A stretch of DNA of 64,000 nucleotides from Clavaria fumosa (Eukaryota; Basidiomycota; Agaricomycetes; Agaricales; Clavariaceae): NCBI GenBank assembly GCA_951802425.1, contig OX637794.1, forward strand, positions 2,418,001 to 2,482,000. The letters are read 5' to 3'. Both the position numbers and the translations under genes were made by a program. Positions 55,422 through 64,000 of the stretch are shown here, piece after piece (position 1 is the first letter of the stretch; each line of letters starts with the position of its first letter). Below the pieces are notes generated by a model. That model saw nothing but the letters and a program-made list of their open reading frames with translations, made no database searches and was not told the DNA's origin.

Positions 55422-57529
55422 AGTCTGAGTAGACTTTGGATGATGGCAGAGCAGTACAGTAAAAGAGAGCGGGTCGCGATTGCCTTCCCCCCCATTTTGT
55501 AGTACAGTGACATCAGTTACTTTTGTTTTTTTTTCTTCTTCCTTTCTTCTGGACATGGCATTGAATGAGCAAAGAATGAGCTATATCGACGCAGATGCGA
55601 TCATGTGCGTGAAGAGGGTTCCCCGTACAAGCTTCGTGTGCCCCAGCTTCGGCGATCGGGACGTTCACAAGTTCCTCCCGTTTTTCGTATCGGCACGTAT
55701 TTCCGTTTACTGATGATCTCGAGAACGGTCCACGCCCCCGAAACCTTCGGGTAGGAACAAGACGGTACGGTACCCGGACACGTCCAATCACGTTCACCTC
55801 GAAGGCGGTGGCGAGTTACTCACTGGACGGATCTATCTTCACCTCAAAGGCGAAACGAACCCCCTTCGCCACCTCCAATTTCTGTCGTTTGATTTACAAA
55901 CTTCTTTTTTTTTTCTTTTTCAAATTTTGGCAAGCCTTCTCTTCTCGCAATTTTGCCAGTTGATTGCGGACCTTGGCGATAGCGTTGATTGATAGATTAC
56001 GTGTGTTGCAAATGAGGTGGCAGTCTCTCTACACGTACTGCAACACGCGACGCTGACCCAGCGAGGCGCTAATGGTGCGCCGCATTGTTCCGTTTGATTT
56101 TGTTGCCCCGGTTGTGCCTTTCAGGGTTCCTTTCCTATCCAGAGTGTAGTGTGGGCGATGCGTTGTTTCCACGATGCAGTACCACGCTGCGCCGGCTGGA
56201 GAAGACGCGCGTTTGACGCGCGTACTCTGGCGCGACTTCTGCCTTACTCGGAACTGTTAGCGCTACCCGACATGTTGCCCTCAACCCCCACTCCGAAAAA
56301 GGGAAAACCAAAAGGGAAGATGTTCGTTGGCAAGGCGAACGAACAGTTGGAGGCGAAAGATGTTTTTTTCCCTTCCGAATGATGATGATCCATGATGGAC
56401 AATGCCCCGATGGTGGTGGCGGTGCGGGAGGGTTTGGGACAATGGCACGCTAGTTTACGAGAGATCGCTGTTAGTACGTTATATATAAATAAAAAGGCTC
56501 CTTGCATTGTGCTAGCAAAATGAAAAGGAGGAAAAGGAAGGGGAAAAAAAAGGGCTGGTGCGGATGAACAAAAAGGCACTGATGCGGGTTAATGGCGGCT
56601 TTTCCATTGTCCGCAGCCTTGCGCTGTGTTGCGTGTTGCGTGCGTGTGTGCGAGACGCTCCTGCTGTCCGCATTACGGAAAGCGGTACTGTATTGAGTCA
56701 CCCATCATCATCATCATAAGCGCCTTTGACGTTGGTGGTCAGACGCGTATAAAAAGAAAGAGATTTTTAAAAAAGTTTCCCTGCGCGTGCCTTTGCTGTA
56801 CCTAAATAATTCAATAAAATTCCATGGACTCAATATGGGAGTGGTACCTGGACTAGCGGCGACGAGGCGGGGATTGTGGGGACACATGACAGGTAAAATT
56901 GAAGAGACGGAACGACGAAAACGCGCTGCTATTTTCAGTACAGCTCAGAGAGAGAGAGCTGTAAGCCTGTGATTGGTGATGGTGGTCGGTGGTTGAGTTG
57001 ATGGTCGTCGTTGTCGTCGTCGTCGTCGTCGTTCTTCTTCGCTTCACGTGTTTCGATGTTCGTTCGTTCGTTTATTATTATTATTAATCACTTTGGCAAC
57101 AACAATTTTTGTTGACTGGCGTGTGAATTTACCGACGTTGATGTCTATAAATGGAAGGACCCTTTATATTTACCCTGAATTTGTGACATTTTAATTGTCA
57201 CACTTCCTTTCTCATATTTGTCTGTGTCTCTCACCTCCTCTCTCTTCCTCCTCCCCTCTTCCTCCTCCTCCTCCTCCTCCTCCCTCTTCCTCCGCTCAAC
57301 AACCTCCGCTACCCTTTGTCATTGTTCCATTCGAGTCATTCGCCTGCATCTCTCACCGTAGCAACTCGCGCATTGTTCTTTGAAAACTCCCCCCTTTTTT
57401 CTCCTTTTTCCCCGTAGCGCTTGACGATGCGCTGTATCTGACTCATCCTATATTAATCTGGCTCGGCTCTCTCTCTTTGTCATCTCAGCTTTCTCTCTGT
57501 ATCTTTATCTTATTTGACTCAACCAAACC
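55422..57529. other. 2.1-kb intergenic region
   Basis: Contains short unsupported frames, notably plus 56149-56382 (77 codons, ending KPKGKMFVGKANEQLEAKDV). GTC/GTT microsatellites lie near 57003-57035 and a CTC-rich tract at 57225-57300. The CT-rich leader of the next gene lies at about 57370-57529. No RNA gene seen. Confidence 0.5.
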
Positions 57530-58562
57530 ATGGCCATCCATCCGTCTTCTGCCCCCATCACTCCCTCTTCCCTTCGCAGCCACGGAGCTACCAACGCACT
57601 GCCCACCCTCACCACCCTCTGTCGCGCAAAAGACGCGTCAAAGGTACGTTCACACTCTTTCCTCACCACGCGTCGCTTATTCACGCGCGTCTCGTCCCCC
57701 CACTCAGCTCCCCCTATCTCACAAGATGTCGTCCGGCCTCATGGCCCCCTTCTGTCTCGCCGACTCGGGTCGTCGCCAGAACGCTTCCGTACGTTTTCTT
57801 TTCCACGCGTCTCCTGATCTATGGCTCACCCTCGTCTTTTACCGGTCATACCGATAGTCGTCGGCCCAGTCGAGCGTGTGCTGTGCAAAACCGCGGCGAC
57901 TCATGTCGTCCAACCTCCAGGCATCCCGTCCGACGCGTCGCCACTGCCGCAGCTGCTCATTCGACGTATCCGGCCCTACCCTCTTCGACAGCTTGCCATG
58001 GATCGCACAGCTGGAACAGTCAGCGGAGAACGTCAACCCGTGGGATATTGCAGATCTGTCACAGCTCGACATAGATTGCTCCCGGGGCACCACCAGCGTG
58101 ACCACCTCCAACAACGGCAATGACACCACCACCAATGGCAACAAGCAGCGCTCGAGCGTCGTGGGTCCTATCCGGAGTCGGGGTGGCGGTCGCCATCACC
58201 GCAAATCGTCGTCATCGTCCCTGTCCCTGTCCCGGCCAGGTCCCCTTCTTGCTACCGCTTCCGAGAACGATCCCTTCTTATTGTTCAGCAACGGAACGAA
58301 GAGAAAGAAGAAGCCGGGGAAGTGGGACCTCGTCGCGAACCCCGCCGTTGCTTCTGGTTGTCGCGCCTCGGAAGACAGTTATCCCTCTTCGGTGTCTTCT
58401 TTGCCTGTTCCCCCGTTTGCAGCCGGAACAGCGGCAGCAGCCGTATCTTTGCCCCGAACCCCCCTCGCCCGGCTTTCTGCTCGATCTGCCGTCCGCTTTT
58501 TTAATCTCATGCCTGTCTTTGAACACGGCGACTCACATACCGATCAGTCAAGACCTGCCTGA
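57530..58562 (+). CDS. Unrecognised 299-aa protein, three exons
   Basis: Exons 57530-57643, 57708-57788 and 57858-58562 join with good donors (GTACGT twice) and acceptors (CACTCAG, CCGATAG), all in phase 0. The protein has no signal peptide or membrane helix. It is Ser-rich with an N-terminal segment MAIHPSSAPITPSSLRSHGA, a Cys-containing stretch SVCCAKPRRLMSS, a compact part GPTLFDSLPWIAQLEQSAEN, and low-complexity Asn/Thr/Gly and Ser tracts. The tail KRKKKPGKWDLVANP contains a basic patch that could be nuclear targeting. No family recognised. Long CT-rich 5' region suggests a real, regulated promoter. Confidence 0.55.
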
Positions 58563-59812
58563 TATTTTTTTCTTTTCCTTCATCCCCACCCCCGCCCTAG
58601 CCGGCACCCCCGCATCCGCAAGCGCTCTCTTGTCATCCAACAAACAAGCAAACAAGCATCGCACTGCTCCCATTTTGCACCCCGCTTTTCCGCAATTTGC
58701 TTCCAAAATAGCATACTACTTATCTATACAGCCTCCCATCCAACTTTGCAGGCTCTGTATCAAGCAGCCCGTGCTTTTTCCAACCCCGGATCATATGTTG
58801 CCAATTTGTCGACTGACCGAACTCGATCTTTTTCACCAACACTACGGCGCCGGGCTCCCTACTGTGATTTATCGCCCTTTCTTTATCCTCGCCGAATCTC
58901 GCGCAAGATTAATTTAATAAAAAGAAGATATAACCTTATCATCGAACGCCGAATCTGTATTTTCGCCTTATCGCCCTTCTAGGCTCGCCGTCGATGGCAT
59001 CTGTCAGGGCGCCAACAATCTCATCCCCCTTTTTTCCGGAGCGGGCTGGTGCCCCGTCGTATTCCCGCCGCATTTCACATGCAGAACCGCGACCCCCTCT
59101 CTATCTCTCCATGGGTCCGCACATTTTCTAAACACCTACGTTAGGAATCTTAGTAATGCACGTCTCTCGCCTCGGCATCATCACTCCTTCCCACCTCGCT
59201 GCTCAATCCTTGGGATGAAATTATAAAAAGGGAAAAGAAAAAAAAAGGGAGAAAAAAGGAAAAAGGAAAACATAACAAGAGAAGCACTTGCACTGCACTG
59301 CATCGACTGCCTTTTCATCTCTGCCACACCTCGCACCTGCTCATTACAAGCCATCAATCAGCGGGGATACGTACGCCTTCGGACGCTCCAATCTGGCCCT
59401 GCCCTACTTGCCTACTGCTTATATTGCACATACACGTTGCCTTTTTTTTCGCTGAACAAAGTTCGCCCCCTGCATGGATTGTGCCTACCGTCGCTTCGGC
59501 ACCAGTAGTATCTGTTTTTCGTCTCGCGGTTACTGTGCGAAAGACTGACTGACCACCTCTTCTTTCTATCATTATTGCCGACTGCTGTTGTTACTGCTTC
59601 AATCCCCCCCCCTGCCTGCCGTCGAGTCCTACAGTATTTGCATTTTTTCTGCACCGTTGTGTGTAAGGTACCGCGACTGTAATGGCAACACTGAATTGCG
59701 ACACTTTGCACCTTATCTCTCGTGACCGTCGAGTAACGTGATGTCAAAGCTGACACCACCTCATCTCCGCATCGATTACCTCCTCAACACACAGGAAAAG
59801 AAAGAAAAAAAC
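58563..59812. other. 1.25-kb intergenic region
   Basis: No supported gene. An A-rich run (59224-59280) and C/T-rich stretches lie upstream of the serine-biosynthesis gene. Confidence 0.5.
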
Positions 59813-61311
59813 ATGGCAGACAGAGCCATCAACTTTGGCCCAGGGCCCTCCGCGCTGCCGCTGCCTGTGCTCGAAGAGGCCGCACGCGGGGTCATCAACC
59901 TGGTGGACGGCATTGGCGTACTGGAGCTCTCGCACCGCTCGCCCGCGTTCGCGGAGGTGATCGCAGGCTTCGAGCACCGCGTGCGCGCGCAGCTCGGCGT
60001 CCCGCTTGCGACGCACGCGGTCCTCTTTGCACAGGGCGGCGGCTCGGCGCAGTTCTCGGCGGTCGTGCTCAATTTGCTGGCGCGCCATCGGCTGCTGCAT
60101 GCTCCTCTTCCCACTGCTACCACCCCTACCACAGCTACCACGGCCACGGCCACGACCACAACCACGACCACGACCGAGACTACGGCTGCCCCGGACGCGG
60201 CGGCAACGCAGCAGCCGTACGGGCCGCCGCAGGAGGTCGCGCTGGACTACGTCGTGACAGGCACCTGGAGCCGCAAAGCGGTCGAGGAGGCGCGGCGGCT
60301 CGTGCAGTACTGCAGCGGCGGCGGGGTCAACTACAACGTGCGCGTCGCCGCGGACGGACGTGCCCACTCCACCGTGCGCACGCGGTTCGAGCGCCTCCCG
60401 CCCCACGACGCGTACACGTTCTCGCGCGACCCCGCGCTGATATACTACTGCGAGAACGAGACGGTCGACGGCGTGCAGTTTGCGGCGGACCCCGCGTCGG
60501 CGGCGTCCTTCCCGTTCCACCGTCTGCCCGCGCCGCCGCCCGGGCAGGCCCTCCCGCTCGTGGGCGACCACTCGTCGTCGTTCTTCTCGCGCCCGATCCC
60601 GCGCCTCGCGGACCACGCGGTCATCTTCGCCGGCGCGCAGAAGAACCTCGCGCCCGCGGGGCTCACGGTGCTCATCGTGCGCAGGGACTGTCTGGTGGAC
60701 GTCGACGCCGCGGCGGCGCTCGCGCACGCGGGCGGCGGGCGCCTCCCCGCCGTGCCTAAGACGATGGCGTACAAGACGCTCGCGGACTCGGGGAGCCTGT
60801 ACAACACGCCGTCTGTCCTGTCGATCTACGTTGCGGATCTGGTGCTGCGGCGCATGGAGACGCTGGGCGGGCTCGCGGCGTACGAGGCGATGAACTGGCG
60901 CAAGGCGGCCGCGCTGTATGCCGTGCTGCGCGAGGGCGAGGAGAAGGGCGTGATTAAACTCAAGGTCACGCAGGAGGACGCGCGCAGCTGGATGAACGTT
61001 GTGTTTGACGCTGTCGGGGAGGGCGCCCAGGCGAGGTTTATTGAGGGCGCCGAGAAGAGGGGAATGAGGGGTCTGAAAGGACATCGGTGAGGACTTCTCC
61101 CCTTCTCGCTCCTTCTCATTCCGCATTGCTGAGCTTCTACTTGACGGGTGTCAACGTGACCAGCTCGGTCGGAGGTAAAGCCCTCGTCGCGCCCGTTGTG
61201 CGATCATTCTAATGTGTGTTGACAGGCCTCCGCGCGTCGCTGTACAACGCGATTACAGAAGAACAGACCAACAGTCTCATCGCGTACATCAAAGAATTCA
61301 TCCAAGGATGA
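59813..61311 (+). CDS. ser1: Phosphoserine aminotransferase
   Basis: PLP enzyme converting 3-phosphohydroxypyruvate and glutamate to phosphoserine in serine synthesis. Exons 59813-61086, 61164-61174 (11 nt) and 61226-61311 give 456 aa. Conserved: INFGPGPSALPLPVLEEAA, LELSHRSPAF, LFAQGGGSAQFSAVVLN, YVVTGTWSRKAVEEA, YYCENETVDGVQF, DHSSSFFSRPI, the PLP lysine in FAGAQKNLAPAGLTVLIVRR, and GLKGHR-SVG-GLRASLYNAI built across two introns. Residues about 100-140 are a Thr/Ala-rich low-complexity insertion. Start 59813 was chosen over the in-frame upstream codons at 59738 because family proteins begin within a few residues of INFGPGP. Very GC-rich with a long antisense ORF that is only a shadow. Confidence 0.95.
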
Positions 61312-61653
61312 CGTGTTCTCCCAGTATACATAGAAATTACGGAACAGACACTTCGCACACACGAAAGCTATCAAGGTTCAACCCTGCTTTTCTCTTTTCG
61401 GCTCCCCTGCGAAGTGCTTGCAGTATATAGAGAGGGGAGATAGAAAGAAATTTATGTGCTTTTTAATACGAGGCTATATAGCCCACCAAGGAGCATTCCT
61501 GAATTTGGACTTGTGCCCGATAGACAGAAACCAGTCGCGAGTCACGGTTGGTTGCTGCCGATCAGATGCGCCAACCAAGAATCAGATCGGCTCAAGTCTT
61601 GTATGAAGTGCAACGAATGAAGACAAGGTGGCAAAAAAAGGGAACAAAAAGTT
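61175..61653. other. Last ser1 intron and exon, then intergenic
   Basis: 61175-61225 is the second ser1 intron (51 bp). 61312-61653 shows no gene. Confidence 0.5.
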
Positions 61654-61735
61654 CGTCACCTGTGCGATTCGAACACACGCGGGCAAAGCCCAACCGCTTA
61701 GCAGGCGATCCCGTTAACCACTCCGGCAAAGTGAC
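61654..61735 (-). tRNA. tRNA-Ser(GCU)
   Basis: The minus strand folds with acceptor GTCACTT/AGGTGAC, D-arm, anticodon loop CTGCTAA (GCT at 61702-61700), a long class-II variable arm (TTGGGCTTTGCCCGC) and T-arm TGTGTTCGAATCGCACA. The discriminator is G. No intron. The variable arm and anticodon both indicate serine. Confidence 0.93.
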
Positions 61736-62016
61736 GTTCCAAGTCAATGCATAATCGTACCCTACAAGACATCGAATCGGGTGACCACCCTGAGAAATGG
61801 TTCCACGGCGTTGGTGAGGAGGAAAAAGCGTCGAGCACCGCACAAAATTCAGATTAGATGTGGAGCTCGGGTTCTTGAGCTTTTTTCGTGTCACCCGCTT
61901 AGCTACACTTCGCGGTGGTGCTTTTCACCTTGCGTTGCGTCTTGCCGCTGTCGAGCTTCTGGGGGCCATCCAACATCAATCATTTAGTAAAGAATGAATA
62001 GGCTCTATTTCGTAAG

Positions 62017-62098
62017 TGCCCCATGGCTTAGTTGGTTAAAGCGTCCGACTGTTATTCTGACTATCGGAAGGTCGTGAGTTCGAGCCTCACTGGGGCAG
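62017..62098 (+). tRNA. tRNA-Asn(GUU) with 8-nt intron
   Basis: Acceptor TGCCCCA/TGGGGCA, D-arm GCTT/AAGC, anticodon stem TCCGA/TCGGA, anticodon GTT at 62051-62053, T-arm GTGAG/CTCAC with loop TTCGAGC, discriminator G. The anticodon loop is 15 nt; taking out TTCTGACT (62055-62062), between positions 37 and 38, leaves the normal CTGTTAA. Confidence 0.9.
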
Positions 62099-62476
62099 TT
62101 CATTTTGCTTCCCGTGCTTCCGGGCAACACGGCCCGATGCGGCTCGGCCATCAACATTGTGAAGAACTATTATTCTTAGATACTAGATTTATACCTGCCA
62201 TGTGCTATGGTCTTTCTATGGGCTGAAGTCGGCACAATTTTCCAACAGACATCGCACGTTTCTTCATACGATATGTTTCCAACCTCACTGCTATATCCAA
62301 TAATATTGCTGTGCAACGGAATGTCGTGAATAGCAAACTAGATGATGCGTACGATTCCATGGGCTCCACGCCGATGCGGTGGTCGAAACCGTTCTAGAAA
62401 AAGCGGACCAAGTGCTCCGAGTCCAGGCTGTGCACGTGGTGCGTGTTTGAGTGTCAATGCTAATGCATTGCATCTA
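62099..62476. other. Intergenic
   Basis: 3' flank of the tRNA and of the Trs130-like gene. Nothing recognised. Confidence 0.5.
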
Positions 62477-64000
62477 TTATAGATCTACAACGTAGGTTGT
62501 CCTGCCACTTACAGGCAAGATTAATATTTTCTCTGCCCCACGAGATTGATGGGTCTCAGTACTCGGCACGATTTTCTGCACCATGGTCATCTCGCTCTCA
62601 CCAACAGGGAGCGCTTCGACAGCCACTTTGGGCAGCAGGAGTTCGCCGTGGCGGAGAGCTATCATTGTAATAGGTACCGTGTGTGTTCCTCCGTCCTAAA
62701 AAATCCAATTCACTTCTCTTTGACGGCACGGCAAAGCAATCAGAGATACAACACGTACGGTCGCCGTAAAAATGCCCCGTTTCCGGCCGCTGATCAACCA
62801 CACCTGGAGCACCTCTTCGATGTCGTACCGCATCATGTATTTCTTCCCCTTTTCAGTGCGTGCGGGACCCCAATGGAATGACGTTTTGATGGAGACCACG
62901 GCAGCGAGAGGTTGGCCAGCATAGAAATCAGGCGATGTAACCACACGCTTGGGTTTTTCGGACCGTGGTGGTAAGATGCGGATGCAGGCGGAGGCCACAA
63001 CCTGCGCAGTACAATCTCAGCATGCCTCGATGTCATTAAAGAGTAGATACTGACATTCATCTCGGGGATATCCACTGGTATCTTTATTTCTCGCCATTCA
63101 CCAAAAGCAGGGCTCGAGTGTCGATGTGCCCTTAATAACTGGAACAAGTCCTCGTCAGTACATCACCAGCAATGGAACAACGCAGATTTTACCTGCTTTA
63201 CAGATACCATGGCCTCCGCCAAATCCTCGGCTTCCTTATCATGGGAGTCAGGGACATTGACTTCTCCTGTCAGTTCATACATCTCTATCCAAGTCGAGTC
63301 GCCCTCTAGAGCCTCGAGCAATTTGCTGACAAGCATACCGCGTTGAGGGGACGATTCCAGTGGCCCTGGGAGGACTTCTTGCGCTGTTTGAAGGATCAGC
63401 GCTTCTACGTCTGAGATGGTGGAAGTCAGCAGGGCGCACAAAATGTTTTATCATACAAAGCAATGAAATCACCTTCACGGAGAGTCCTGTACGTAATGAC
63501 AAGTCTCAAAGGCTCTGACACTGAGAAGAACGTCAACTTCAACTATGTAAGATATCTGGGAAAGTTTACCTGGACCCTCTGCAGAATAAACTGAGAAAAG
63601 GAAGTTGGTAGGCTGTTCCGAAGTGATTGTCTGGCAAAGCACGTCAAAATGCCTTCGCCTTCACCGCTCTTCTGCACGCACCACTGCACTTGGCTGAGTC
63701 CGAGGTGAACATGCTATGATCTTCAAGTCGTCGTAGCCTTCCTTCGGCTTTTCGAGGGAAACGGAGGAGATCCGGATGTGTTGGCGTGTGACGGCTGAGA
63801 TGGTGAACTTCGAGAGTAATCTGCAGATCATGCACTCAGCTAATCATCAGGAAGACAAGACTGTGGCTCACTTCTTCCCGCGGAAGAAGTCTTGGACATT
63901 CACAGCGACAGGGAAGGAAGTCGGGACGGCCCGTACAACATGTAAGGATCGAACGACGGACGGCTCGGCAACCGTGACGTATTCAACATCAACACCTATT
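62477..64000 (-). CDS. trs130: TRAPP-II subunit Trs130/TRAPPC10, C-terminal part (5' end off window)
   Basis: Subunit of the TRAPP-II tethering complex, exchange factor for Ypt31/Rab11 at the late Golgi. Nine exons in the window: 64000-63872, 63820-63682, 63630-63570, 63520-63473, 63410-63193, 63138-63055, 63001-62759, 62688-62477 (introns 49-70 bp; the first is partial). The joined reading includes VEYVTVAEPSVVRSLHVVRA, NVQDFFRGKK, TITSEQPTNFLFSVYS, EPLRLVITYRTLREDVEALI, SIKTSFHWGP, YMMRYDIEEVLQVWLISGRK, VPITMIALRHGELLLPKVAV and VPSTETHQSRGAEKILILP, the order expected for the C-terminus of this family. The acceptor of the last intron (CGGAG) is unusual and was chosen to keep the conserved frame. 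Confidence 0.8.

Noticed and set aside
59744..61126. 460-codon minus-strand ORF rich in Arg
   Set aside because: Antisense shadow of the GC-rich ser1 exon; codon bias of ser1 removes stops on the opposite strand.
63661..63663. Apparent in-frame TGA in the Trs130-like gene
   Set aside because: It lies inside a 51-bp phase-0 intron (63631-63681) with donor GTGCGT and acceptor TGCCAG. Removing it joins QPSAV to TITSEQPTNFLFS in frame.

Overview
The window is eukaryotic nuclear DNA from a filamentous basidiomycete, most likely an Agaricomycete. Housekeeping genes are cut by many 45-77 bp GT-AG introns, the tRNA-Asn has an intron, and the repeats include chromodomain Ty3/gypsy elements, a Ngaro-type tyrosine-recombinase retroelement, a Ty1/copia element and gene families I associate with Agaricomycetes. 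I read everything by eye. Exon joins were accepted where splice sites, phase and family-conserved residues agreed.

Left part (1-17 kb). This holds the Cdc20 APC/C activator (minus, running off the left edge), then about 8 kb of gene-poor sequence with decayed gene fragments and short repeats. A compact cluster follows: nascent polypeptide-associated complex alpha (egd2), tRNA wobble-uridine methyltransferase (trm9), the ALG13 glycosyltransferase subunit, a PMP3-family membrane protein, an EF-3-like ABC fragment, and pyrroline-5-carboxylate reductase (pro3).

Middle (17-47 kb). This is a nested repeat block. A minus-strand chromodomain gypsy element (17355-22970) has 291-bp LTRs and a CTTAG target duplication. 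A head-to-head pair of truncated gypsy fragments (23440-25377) and a 227-bp foldback follow. A Ngaro-type element (26229-31223) has split direct repeats A1-B1-A2-B2. A second full gypsy element on the plus strand (31969-37538) has LTRs that look identical and a GAAAG target duplication. Next comes a divergent pair: an eight-exon DUF6698-like gene (37648-39362) and a CACTA/Tnp2-like gene (39600-46493). A copia element (41315-45916) has inserted into the latter so precisely that removing it restores the reading frame. Many coding repeats carry CGA/CGG-to-TGA changes at CpG sites.

Right part (47-64 kb). This holds a broken GH79 beta-glucuronidase-like gene, a hamartin (TSC1)-like gene, Hsp90 with two perfect heat-shock elements upstream, an unrecognised 299-aa protein, phosphoserine aminotransferase (with an 11-nt microexon), tRNA-Ser(GCU), tRNA-Asn(GUU) with an 8-nt intron, and the 3' part of the TRAPP-II subunit Trs130/TRAPPC10, running off the right edge.

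Most promising for follow-up: an apparent 11-nt self-priming primer site in the gypsy elements, a spliceosomal intron inside the Ngaro reverse transcriptase, an autointegration-like inverted gypsy junction, a two-copy repeat whose long hairpin is kept by compensatory changes, and the DUF6698/CACTA-like divergent pair.
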